From Rhizorhabdus sp049889055 (GTDB taxonomy: Bacteria > Pseudomonadota > Alphaproteobacteria > Sphingomonadales > Sphingomonadaceae), in contig NZ_JBLTWO010000002.1 in assembly GCF_049889055.1 (NCBI RefSeq), positions 620,001 to 684,000 on the forward strand: a stretch of 64,000 nt of DNA, read 5' to 3'. The stretch's first letter is position 1. Every line of letters begins with the position of its first letter. Below the pieces are notes generated by a model, which worked only from the letters and a program-made list of their open reading frames with translations, was not told where the DNA came from and did no database searches. Shown in pieces: positions 56,911-64,000 of the stretch. Both the position numbers and the translations under genes were made by a program.

Positions 56911-59019
56911 ATGACGCTCACAGCGCGGCTCGTGCTCTCGGTTTCGCCAATCGCCCTCGCCATCCTGCCTTCCGTCGCCCACGCCGACGAGGCCAGCGAC
57001 AGCTTTCACCGCCAACCCGCATCGGACATCATCGTCACCGCTCCGCTTCAGAGCAGCCGGATGGACGTGCTGTCGGGCACATCGGTACTGACCGGAACCA
57101 ACCTGACCATCGCGATCCGTCCGACCATCGGCGAAACGATCGAGCATACGCCGGGTGCCTCGGCAACCTCCTTCGGTCCCAATGCGTCGCGCCCAATCCT
57201 GCGCGGCCTTCAGGGCGAGCGCGTGCGCGTGCTGACCGACGGCATCGGGTCGATCGACGTATCGAACACCAGCGTCGACCATGCCGTCGCGATCAACCCG
57301 CTCCTCGCCGAGCGTATCGAAATTCTGCGAGGCCCGGAGGCGCTGCTCTACGGCTCGGGCGCGATCGGCGGTGTCGTCAACGTCCTCGACAAGCGCATTC
57401 CGCGCACCGTTCCCGAGGCGATCCACGCCGACGCGCTGCTGACCTATGGCAGCGCGTCGAACGAGCGCTCTGCAGCGGCTGCGGTCGATGCGCCGATCGG
57501 CGGCGGCTTCGTCGCCCATGTCGACGGCAGCTATCTGAAGACCGGGAACATGCGGATCGGTGGCTATGCCCTCAGCCCCGAAGCGCGCGCGGAAGCGCTC
57601 GCCTCTGCACAGCTCCCGGCCGACCCCGACGCGGAAGAGCCGATCGATTTCGCCGCCAATGCCGCGATCCGGGGCAAGCTGCCCAACAGCGCCGCCAAGA
57701 CCTGGACCACCGGCGTCGGCCTCGCTTATGTCGACGGCGACAGCCATTATGGCATTTCCTACAGCCATTATGACAGCCTGTACGGCGTGCCCGTGCGCTA
57801 CGCGACGCTGCCCGGCGAGGAGCAGGAAGGGCCCCGGCTCAGCCTGGTCCAGAACCGCATCGACGCGCGCGCCGAGATCGACACCGGCGGATCGCTGATC
57901 CAGACGGTCCGCGCCCGCCTCGGCTATGCGCGCTATCGCCATTTCGAGCTGGAGGAAGACGGCTCGGTCGGCACCGCGTTCTACAATAACGGCCTCGAGG
58001 GCCGCGTCGAGCTGGTCCAGGCCGATCGCGGAATCTGGCATGGTGCGACCGGCGGCCAGTTCTTCGTCCGCGATTTCAACGTCGTCGGCGAAGAAGCCTT
58101 CCTGCCGCGCAACCAGACCCAGCAGATCGGCCTGTTCACCCTGCAGCAGCTCGACTTCGGCCAGTTCAAGATCGAAGGCGGCCTGCGCTACGAGAAGAGC
58201 TGGCTGTCGGCGAGCCCGTTCGAGGATCAGCCGCAATTCTTCTCCGGCGGGCGCAACTTCGACACGCTGTCGGGCTCGCTCGGCGCCTCCTACAAGCTGT
58301 CCGAGAACTGGCGCATCGGCGCGAACCTGTCGCGCACCGAACGCGCGCCGGCGGCCGAAGAGCTGTTCGCCAACGGCCCCCACGCCGGCACCGAGGCGTT
58401 CGAGATCGGCAATCCCGATTTCAAGACCGAGCGCAGCTGGGGCCTGGAGGGCGTGCTGCACGGCCAGGGCCAGGGCTACACCTTCCATGCTTCGGTCTAT
58501 TATAACTGGTTCGACAATTTCATCTTCGACAACCTCAACGGCCAGATCGAGGACGGCCTGCCCGTCTTCGTCTATCAGCAGGCCAAGGCGCGCTTCTATG
58601 GCGCCGAGGTCGAGGCGACCGCCGATCTCGCAACGCTCGGCGATTATACGATCAAGGCCGACGCCTTGGGCGACATCGTCCGCGCGAAGATCACCAATTT
58701 CGGTCCCGCGCCGCGCATCCCGCCGCTCCGCCTTCTCGGGGGCCTGAGCGCCGTCAGCGACATGATCGAGGGCCGGGTCGAAGTCGAATGGGCCGACAAG
58801 GCGCGCCGCCTGGCGGTCTTCGAGACACCGACCGACAGCTATACGATGGTCAACGCCTCGCTGACGCTGCGTCCCTTCACCGACCGCCCGGACACGACGC
58901 TGTCGCTGTCCGCGCACAACATCTTCGACGTCGATGCCCGCCGCCATGCGAGCTACCTCAAGGATTTCGCACCGCTCGCCGGCCGCGACATCCGGGTCAC
59001 TGCCCGCTTCGGCATCTGA
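56911..59019 (+). CDS. TonB-dependent receptor, ZnuD-like
   Basis: A 702-residue outer-membrane receptor: signal peptide (SVSPIALAILPSVAHA), TonB box region DIIVTAPLQSSRMD, plug motifs RPILRGLQGERVRVLTDG and EILRGPEALLYGSGAIGGVVNVLD, barrel ending in FGI. Motifs in the barrel (ERAPAAEELFANGPHAGTEAFEIG, GEEAFLPRNQTQQIGLF) resemble the ZnuD/PA0781 zinc-receptor group, but copper, heme or other ligands are possible. An AT-rich palindrome lies upstream and a strong terminator downstream, so it is a single-gene unit. Confidence 0.88.
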   Translation: MTLTARLVLSVSPIALAILPSVAHADEASDSFHRQPASDIIVTAPLQSSRMDVLSGTSVLTGTNLTIAIRPTIGETIEHTPGASATSFGPNASRPILRGLQGERVRVLTDGIGSIDVSNTSVDHAVAINPLLAERIEILRGPEALLYGSGAIGGVVNVLDKRIPRTVPEAIHADALLTYGSASNERSAAAAVDAPIGGGFVAHVDGSYLKTGNMRIGGYALSPEARAEALASAQLPADPDAEEPIDFAANAAIRGKLPNSAAKTWTTGVGLAYVDGDSHYGISYSHYDSLYGVPVRYATLPGEEQEGPRLSLVQNRIDARAEIDTGGSLIQTVRARLGYARYRHFELEEDGSVGTAFYNNGLEGRVELVQADRGIWHGATGGQFFVRDFNVVGEEAFLPRNQTQQIGLFTLQQLDFGQFKIEGGLRYEKSWLSASPFEDQPQFFSGGRNFDTLSGSLGASYKLSENWRIGANLSRTERAPAAEELFANGPHAGTEAFEIGNPDFKTERSWGLEGVLHGQGQGYTFHASVYYNWFDNFIFDNLNGQIEDGLPVFVYQQAKARFYGAEVEATADLATLGDYTIKADALGDIVRAKITNFGPAPRIPPLRLLGGLSAVSDMIEGRVEVEWADKARRLAVFETPTDSYTMVNASLTLRPFTDRPDTTLSLSAHNIFDVDARRHASYLKDFAPLAGRDIRVTARFGI

Positions 59020-59034
59020 TCGCTTACCCCCGCC

Positions 59035-59076
59035 TGTCATGCCGGTCGTCCGAGGACGACCGGCGTGACATTTTTT
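59035..59076 (+). terminator. Strong intrinsic terminator after the ZnuD-like receptor gene
   Basis: TGTCATGCCGGTCGTC pairs with GACGACCGGCGTGACA (16 bp, one G-U pair) around a CGAG loop, directly followed by six T (59071-59076). It is the best intrinsic terminator in the window. Confidence 0.9.
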
Positions 59077-59158
59077 CCCGGCGACCCCCTCGCTCAATTT
59101 CTTGTCGCTCGCCGGGTGCCGTCATAAGGGTGCAACCGGTGTTGGGCAGGGAAAAGCC

Positions 59159-60706
59159 ATGATATCGCGTCGTCAGCTCATCCTCGGTTCCGCCGCCGGC
59201 CTCCTCGCCGCTCCCGCCATAGTGCGCGCGCAGCAGCTCTTCCTCGCTTTCCCCTTCCGCCTCGGCATCGCCTCGGGCGATCCTTCGCATGACGGCTTCG
59301 TGATCTGGACGCGGCTCTGCCCCGATCCGGTGGACGAGCATGGCGGCATGCCCACCGGCCCGGTCGAGGTCGACTGGTATGTCTATGAGGACGAGGGGAT
59401 GAAGCGGGTCGCCGCCAAGGGCCGCGAGACCGCCTGGCCCGAGACCGGCCATTCGATCCATGTCGAACTGAGCGGCCTTCAGCCCGACCGGCCCTATTGG
59501 TACCGCTTCATCGCCGGGCGCGACAAGACGCAGCTCGGCCGCGCGCACACCCTTCCGCGACCGGGTGCGAAGCTCGACCGCATCCGTTTCGGCGTGGCCG
59601 GATGCCAGAATTACGAGGATGGGCTGTTCACCGCCTATGATCATCTGTCGCGCGAGGATGTCGCCTTCGTCTGGCATTATGGCGACTATATCTACGAGGA
59701 CCGCCCGCGACAGGTGAATTACGAGCGCGACGGCAGCCCGCGCGCCCATGTCCGCGATCATGTCGGGACCGATTGCTACACGATCGGCGATTATCGACGC
59801 CGCTACGCCCAGTATAAGCTGGATCCGGACCTGCAGGCCGCGCACCGCCAGCACAGCTGGTTCACCACCTTCGACGATCATGAGGTGGTCGACAACTGGA
59901 CCTCGGCCACCAGCCCCTATCAGCGCGACCCCGCCCTGTTCGCCTTCCGCCGCGCGGCGGCGATGCAGGCCTATTATGAGCATATGCCGCTGCGGCGCAG
60001 TTCGATGCCGTCGGGCGGCGCGATGCAGCTCTACCGCAAGGCGCGGATCGGCGACCTGCTCGACGCGCATTTCCTCGACACGCGGCAATATCGCTCGCCC
60101 CTGCCCTGCAATGGCGGGTTCGAGCCGGTCTGCCCCGATGTCGCGCGCAAGGATGCGCAGGTACTGGGCGAGGCGCAGGAGAAATGGCTCGCGCAGGATC
60201 TCAAGAGCGGGACCGCGCGGTGGAACCTGCTCGCGCAGCAGGTGATGGTGATGCCGCTCGACCGCCGCACCGACGCGGCGGGTCCGCATCTGCGCAACCT
60301 CGACAGCTGGGGCGGCTATGACGCGGCGCGCGAGCGGCTGCTGGCGACCCTCGACGGGCTCGGCAATGCTGTCGTCCTGACCGGCGACGAGCATCAGAAT
60401 TTCGCCGGTGTGCTGCGCCGCGACGCCGGACGGGGCAAGGCCGTCGCGGTCGAATGCGTGATCAGTTCGATCAGCTCGGGCGGGGACCGCTGGATCAAGC
60501 CGGAGAATGCCGAGACGATCCGCCGCAACAATGATTTTCTGGCCTATTCGAGCGACCGGCGCGGCTATGCCGTCTGTGAGGTCGGACGCGACCTCTGGCA
60601 GACCCGGTTCCGGGGCGTCGACAAGGTCACCGTACCGGGCTCCCCGATCGAAACCCTGGCGACGGCCAGCGTCGAGCGCGGTCGGCCGGCGCTCAGTCTG
60701 TCCTGA
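59159..60706 (+). CDS. phoD: PhoD-type alkaline phosphatase, Tat-exported
   Basis: A 515-residue phosphodiesterase/alkaline phosphatase. The N-terminus is a Tat signal (SRRQLILGSAAGLLAAPAIVRA). Then come a PhoD N-terminal beta domain (FRLGIASGDPSHDGFVIWTRL, HVELSGLQPDRPYWYRF) and the catalytic domain (RFGVAGCQNY, WHYGDYIYED, TTFDDHEVVDNW, LTGDEHQNFAG), typical metal-binding motifs of PhoD. It acts in the periplasm or outside. The stop overlaps the convergent DUF1289 gene by 14 bases. Confidence 0.95.
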   Translation: MISRRQLILGSAAGLLAAPAIVRAQQLFLAFPFRLGIASGDPSHDGFVIWTRLCPDPVDEHGGMPTGPVEVDWYVYEDEGMKRVAAKGRETAWPETGHSIHVELSGLQPDRPYWYRFIAGRDKTQLGRAHTLPRPGAKLDRIRFGVAGCQNYEDGLFTAYDHLSREDVAFVWHYGDYIYEDRPRQVNYERDGSPRAHVRDHVGTDCYTIGDYRRRYAQYKLDPDLQAAHRQHSWFTTFDDHEVVDNWTSATSPYQRDPALFAFRRAAAMQAYYEHMPLRRSSMPSGGAMQLYRKARIGDLLDAHFLDTRQYRSPLPCNGGFEPVCPDVARKDAQVLGEAQEKWLAQDLKSGTARWNLLAQQVMVMPLDRRTDAAGPHLRNLDSWGGYDAARERLLATLDGLGNAVVLTGDEHQNFAGVLRRDAGRGKAVAVECVISSISSGGDRWIKPENAETIRRNNDFLAYSSDRRGYAVCEVGRDLWQTRFRGVDKVTVPGSPIETLATASVERGRPALSLS

Positions 60707-60881
60707 AGCTCTCGCGTCCGGCAGCGGCGCGTTCGGGCAAGCGATCGAGCACGGCCAGCCTCGTCCCATCGTCGGCGGTCGGCCAGGCGATGATCTCGTC
60801 GATGGTGCGCAGGCAGCCCTCGCATAGCCCGTTGCGCGGCTCGATCCGGCAGATACCGGTACAGGGGGACTCGATCGCCAT
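60693..60881 (-). CDS. Small DUF1289 cysteine protein
   Basis: A 62-residue protein with the DUF1289 pattern SPCTGICRIEPRNGLCEGCLRT, i.e. four Cys (Cys7, Cys11, Cys20, Cys23) that could bind zinc or an iron-sulfur cluster. Function unknown. It starts 9 bases after the stop of the DsbD-type gene, so it is its operon partner. Confidence 0.85.
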   Translation of the reverse strand: MAIESPCTGICRIEPRNGLCEGCLRTIDEIIAWPTADDGTRLAVLDRLPERAAAGRESFRTD

Positions 60882-60890
60882 GAAGGCCGG

Positions 60891-62963
60891 TCAGGCTGCG
60901 AGCGCGGTGAGCATGCCGGGGGTCAGCAACTGGGGCAGCGTCTCCACCCCGCCATCGCGCCGGTAGAAGAGGTAGAGCGGCACGCCCGAACGCCCCTGCG
61001 TCTCGAGGAAGCGGCTGATCGCCGGGTCGCCATTGGTCCAGTCGCCGACCATCACCGTGACGCCGGCCCTGGCAAAGGCATCGCGCACGGCGGGGCGGGC
61101 GATCGCGGCATTTTCGTTGACCTTGCAGGTCAGGCACCAGTCGGCGGTGAAATACAGGAAGACCGGCTTGCCCGCCGCCTGCAGCGCTGCGAGCTTCGTC
61201 TCGTCGAAACGGGCCTCGCCCTGCCCCTCTGCCGTCGCCGCCTCGGCCTGCCCCGCCGCCGCGCCGCCGCCCTGCGCCGGCAGGGCGAGGAACAGCGCCA
61301 CCGCTGCCGCCAGCGCGGGGGCTACGGGCAACCAGCTGCGCGCCTTGCCCTCGGCCTGCCGCGCCCCGACCCACCAGAGCGCGAGCCCGAGCAGCAGCGC
61401 CGCGCCGAGCGCCATCACCTGCGGATTGATCCCCGCCTGCCGCCCGAGCACCCAGGCGAGGCCGAGCGCGGTCAGGAACATCGGCACCGACAATATCCGC
61501 CGCAGCCGGTTCATCCAGGCGCCGGGCTTGGGCAACTTCCGCCGCAGCGCGGGCACGAAGCCGATGGCGAGGAAGGGCAAGGCCAGCCCCAGCCCCAGCC
61601 CCGCGAACACCGCCAGCGCCGCCGCCGGCGTCAGCGTCAGCGCCGCCGCCACCGCGCCCGCCATGAACGGGCCGCTGCACGGGGTCGCGATCACGGTTGC
61701 CAGCACGCCGGTCCAGAAGGCGGGCATGGCGCCCGATCCCCGCGTCAGCGCATCGCCGATCCCGACCGCGCGCAGCTCGAACAGGCCGGCGAGGTTCAGC
61801 GCGATCGCGACCACGAGCAGCAGCAGCACGAAGACGATGCGCGGATCCTGCAGCTGGAAGCCCCAGCCCGCCGTCGTCCCCGCCGCGCGCAGGGCGAGCA
61901 GGACCAGCCCGAGTGCGACGCAGCTGAGCATCACGCCGCCGGCATAGGCCAGCGCCTCTCGCCGCGCCTGTCCGTCGGTCTCGCCGCTGCGCGCCAGGCT
62001 GAGCGCCTTGAGGCTCAGGATCGGGAAGACGCAGGGCATGGCGTTGAGCAACAGCCCGCCGAGGATCGCGCCGCCCAGCGCCAGCGCGAACAGCCGCCAG
62101 CCCCCGGCCGGAGCCTCTTCGCCCGCGCCCGCGATCGGCACGCCCGCCGCCGGCACCGCGCCGGGACGCGCGACCACCGACAGGCCGCGATCGGCGCCGA
62201 TCGCGATCACGCCCTCGATCCGCTGCGGCGCCGCGCTGCCCCGCGCGGCCTTGGTCTCGACGATCAGCCGGTCGTCGCGGCGGCTGACGGCCTGCGGGGC
62301 GGCATAGTCGATCACGCCGTCGGTCGACGGGTAGAAATAGGGCGCGACCACAGTCCGCCCGCGCGGGAAGGGAATGGCGATGCGGACCTTCTCGCCGCGC
62401 TTCTCGAAGCTGGCCGTCTGGCCCAGCGGCAACGGCAGCTTCGCGCGCCAGCCATCGAAGCTCTGGCGCTGCGCCGGCTGCACCGCGCCGCTGCCCGCGA
62501 CCAGATCGAGCGCGACCGTTCCCTGCTCGGGCACGCAGATCGTCGGCGAACAGGCCAGCCAGCGCAGCTTGCCCGTGACGCGCAGCCGCGTGCCCGGCGC
62601 GACCGACTTCGCCACCGACAGCGGGGCGATCAGCGCATAGGGCCGCTCATAGACATAGTTCATCAGGCCCGCGACGATCAGCCGCTCGGGCACCGGATAG
62701 CGGAAGGCGCCGATGGTGACGCCGGGCGGCAGCGTCCATTCGACCGTGACGGGCGCGCCCGCATCGCCCGGATTTTCCCAATAGCCATGCCATGTCGCCT
62801 CGGGCGTCATCGACAGCGCGACCGCACTGCGCGCGCCCGGCGCGGGCTGGCTGCTCTCGGCGACCAGCTTGACCGCGATATGCGCGGCGGGCGCAGCCGC
62901 GGCCCCCAGCAGCAGCAGGAACAGCGCGACGCAGCGCGACAGGATCGGCAGGATGGTCTTCAT
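60891..62963 (-). CDS. dsbD: DsbD-type thiol:disulfide interchange protein
   Basis: Passes reducing power from the cytoplasm to the periplasm. It has 690 residues: signal peptide (VALFLLLLGAAAAPAA), an N-terminal periplasmic domain with a Cys pair in LACSPTICVPEQ, an eight-segment membrane core with Cys in NAMPCVFPILSLK and VIATPCSGPFMAG, and a C-terminal thioredoxin domain with Cys610-Cys613 in DWCLTCK. The layout matches DsbD/ScsB. The partner proteins are not in the window. Confidence 0.9.
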   Translation of the reverse strand: MKTILPILSRCVALFLLLLGAAAAPAAHIAVKLVAESSQPAPGARSAVALSMTPEATWHGYWENPGDAGAPVTVEWTLPPGVTIGAFRYPVPERLIVAGLMNYVYERPYALIAPLSVAKSVAPGTRLRVTGKLRWLACSPTICVPEQGTVALDLVAGSGAVQPAQRQSFDGWRAKLPLPLGQTASFEKRGEKVRIAIPFPRGRTVVAPYFYPSTDGVIDYAAPQAVSRRDDRLIVETKAARGSAAPQRIEGVIAIGADRGLSVVARPGAVPAAGVPIAGAGEEAPAGGWRLFALALGGAILGGLLLNAMPCVFPILSLKALSLARSGETDGQARREALAYAGGVMLSCVALGLVLLALRAAGTTAGWGFQLQDPRIVFVLLLLVVAIALNLAGLFELRAVGIGDALTRGSGAMPAFWTGVLATVIATPCSGPFMAGAVAAALTLTPAAALAVFAGLGLGLALPFLAIGFVPALRRKLPKPGAWMNRLRRILSVPMFLTALGLAWVLGRQAGINPQVMALGAALLLGLALWWVGARQAEGKARSWLPVAPALAAAVALFLALPAQGGGAAAGQAEAATAEGQGEARFDETKLAALQAAGKPVFLYFTADWCLTCKVNENAAIARPAVRDAFARAGVTVMVGDWTNGDPAISRFLETQGRSGVPLYLFYRRDGGVETLPQLLTPGMLTALAA

Positions 62964-63019
62964 GCCGGGCTTATGGCCCCGTCGCGCGGCGGAGGAAAGC
63001 GGCCAGGAGGGAAGCCGGC

Positions 63020-63724
63020 TCAGATCGTCCGCTCTTCCTCATAGGCATAGCCGTCCTCGCTCGGCACGAAGCCCTTGGCCCGGATGACCTGCTCGACGCG
63101 CGGCGACACCGGCTTGATGAACAGCTTCACCCGATATTTGTTCGGCGCCAGGATCGTCACCTCCTCGCGCTCGCGCCCGCTCGGGCTCGCCAGGTCGAAG
63201 GCGAGATAGCCGTCGCGGCACAGCGCCGGGCCGCTCATCTCGCTCGGCAGGCCGACCGCGGGCAGCGCGCCCGACAGATAGGCGCGCACCTCGCCCCGCC
63301 CGTCCTGGCATTCGCCGCCGGGGAAGCCCGCCTTCAGCCCGTCGACGATCAGGGTGACGCTGCCGATCGGCGGCGGCCCGGCCATCATCGGCAGGCCGAT
63401 GTTGAAGTCGTCGATGCCGAGCCCGCCCCAGCCGAAGCTGAACACGCCCTTCAGCCGCGACACCTCGTCGCTGCCCTCCATGTTCAGGCGCAGCCGGCCC
63501 TTGGTCAGGTCCTCGAACGACAGGCGGGTCATCACGTCGCCCAGCTTCACCTTGGCAAGGCTGGCGTCATAGATGCGCCCCTCCCACAAATTGCCTTCGA
63601 TCTGCGCCGCCTCGAAGCCCAGCTTGCGCATCTGCAGCACGTCGACCGCCGTGGCGAGCGGCACGAACAGCAACCCGACCAGCAGCGCCGCCGCGATCGC
63701 CAGGAACCCGAAAATCGTCTTCAT
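63020..63724 (-). CDS. gspN: Type II secretion system protein N (GspN)
   Basis: A 234-residue protein with one N-terminal membrane segment (FLAIAAALLVGLLFVPLATAV) followed by a periplasmic beta-rich domain; the strands EGNLWEGRIYDASLAKV and FSFGWGGLGIDDFNI are family features. GspN is an accessory part of type II secretion. No other gsp genes are in the window, so this copy is either an orphan or the end of a cluster elsewhere. Confidence 0.72.
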   Translation of the reverse strand: MKTIFGFLAIAAALLVGLLFVPLATAVDVLQMRKLGFEAAQIEGNLWEGRIYDASLAKVKLGDVMTRLSFEDLTKGRLRLNMEGSDEVSRLKGVFSFGWGGLGIDDFNIGLPMMAGPPPIGSVTLIVDGLKAGFPGGECQDGRGEVRAYLSGALPAVGLPSEMSGPALCRDGYLAFDLASPSGREREEVTILAPNKYRVKLFIKPVSPRVEQVIRAKGFVPSEDGYAYEEERTI

Positions 63725-63740
63725 CCCATCCCCCGTCTTC

Positions 63741-63773
63741 GCGGGCGACGGCCCCTCCGGCCGCCCCGCCCGC
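63741..63773 (-). terminator. GC-rich hairpin between DUF983 and gspN
   Basis: GCGGGC pairs with GCCCGC and CGGCC with GGCCG (loop CCTCC), with a short internal bulge. It sits in the 70-base gap between the DUF983 stop and the gspN start. No T tract follows on the minus strand. Confidence 0.35.
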
Positions 63774-63794
63774 GCCCCTCAAGCCGCGTGGCGT

Positions 63795-64000
63795 TCAGCC
63801 CCGCGCGAAACCATGCATCCGCCGCGCCCATTGAAAGCCGATCACCCCGCCCTTCAGCGGCTGCAGCATCAGCAGCGCGAGGACAAGGGCGATGGCCGGC
63901 CACAGGAACATCTCGATCATCAGCGGCGGATCATAATGGGAGTCGACCATGACGACGATCGGCACCAGCAGATGGCCCAGGATCAGCACGACCAGATAGG
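63795..64000 (-). CDS. DUF983 membrane protein, C-terminal part only
   Basis: The last 68 or so residues of a protein whose start lies beyond the right edge. Two membrane segments (LVVLILGHLLVPIVVMV and MFLWPAIALVLALLML) are followed by the family end QPLKGGVIGFQWARRMHGF. This C-terminus is typical of DUF983, found near cytochrome oxidase assembly genes in alphaproteobacteria. No such gene is in view. An ATG at 63989 is internal, not the real start. Confidence 0.75.
   Translation of the reverse strand, partial: YLVVLILGHLLVPIVVMVDSHYDPPLMIEMFLWPAIALVLALLMLQPLKGGVIGFQWARRMHGFARG

Overview
The window looks like chromosomal DNA of a GC-rich alphaproteobacterium, most likely a sphingomonad. This rests on four TonB-dependent receptors, a CckA hybrid kinase, a GTTC-N7-GTTC SOS box upstream of recA, and a core-gene neighbourhood of alaS, recA, cckA, smpB and dapA. 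Genus cannot be settled from the sequence alone. I saw no IS element, phage gene, tRNA, rRNA or CRISPR array. Genes are dense, and many neighbours overlap by 1 to 14 bases.

Region 1 (1-5500) is a vitamin B12 island. It holds a BtuB-type receptor cut by the window edge, a BtuCD importer, a divergent BtuF-type binding protein, BluB (lower-ligand synthesis) and CobO (adenosyltransferase). Two cobalamin riboswitches lie on the minus strand, one before btuB and one before cobO. The cobO leader also carries a short ORF that overlaps cobO, with both Shine-Dalgarno sequences inside hairpins.

Region 2 (5500-21100) is mostly housekeeping: alaS, a membrane LytTR regulator, an FkbM methyltransferase, a GST, a VOC protein, recA, cckA, an M13 metalloprotease, a DUF2062 membrane protein, smpB, dapA and a soluble lytic transglycosylase.

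Region 3 (21300-26460) encodes a circularly permuted ATP-grasp protein, an alpha-E protein and a transglutaminase-like protein, followed by the SppA peptidase. A perfect 17-base palindrome lies just before the first start codon.

Region 4 (27900-33900) is an arginine succinyltransferase (AST) operon: astA, astB, a second astA, astD, and an M20 metallohydrolase in the place where astE would be expected. No astC is present here.

Region 5 (33900-45100) is scavenging and transport: a beta-propeller phytase coupled to a TonB receptor, a secreted amidohydrolase, a TPR-sulfotransferase, another TonB receptor and an APC permease.

Region 6 (45100-56200) is a full glycogen operon: glgP, glgB, glgC, glgA, glgX and a GH13 alpha-glucosidase. 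Synthesis and breakdown enzymes are therefore on one strand in one run.

Region 7 (56200-64000) holds a VOC protein, a ZnuD-like TonB receptor with an operator-like palindrome and a strong intrinsic terminator, a Tat-type PhoD phosphatase, and on the minus strand DUF1289, a DsbD-type thiol reductase, GspN and the end of a DUF983 gene.
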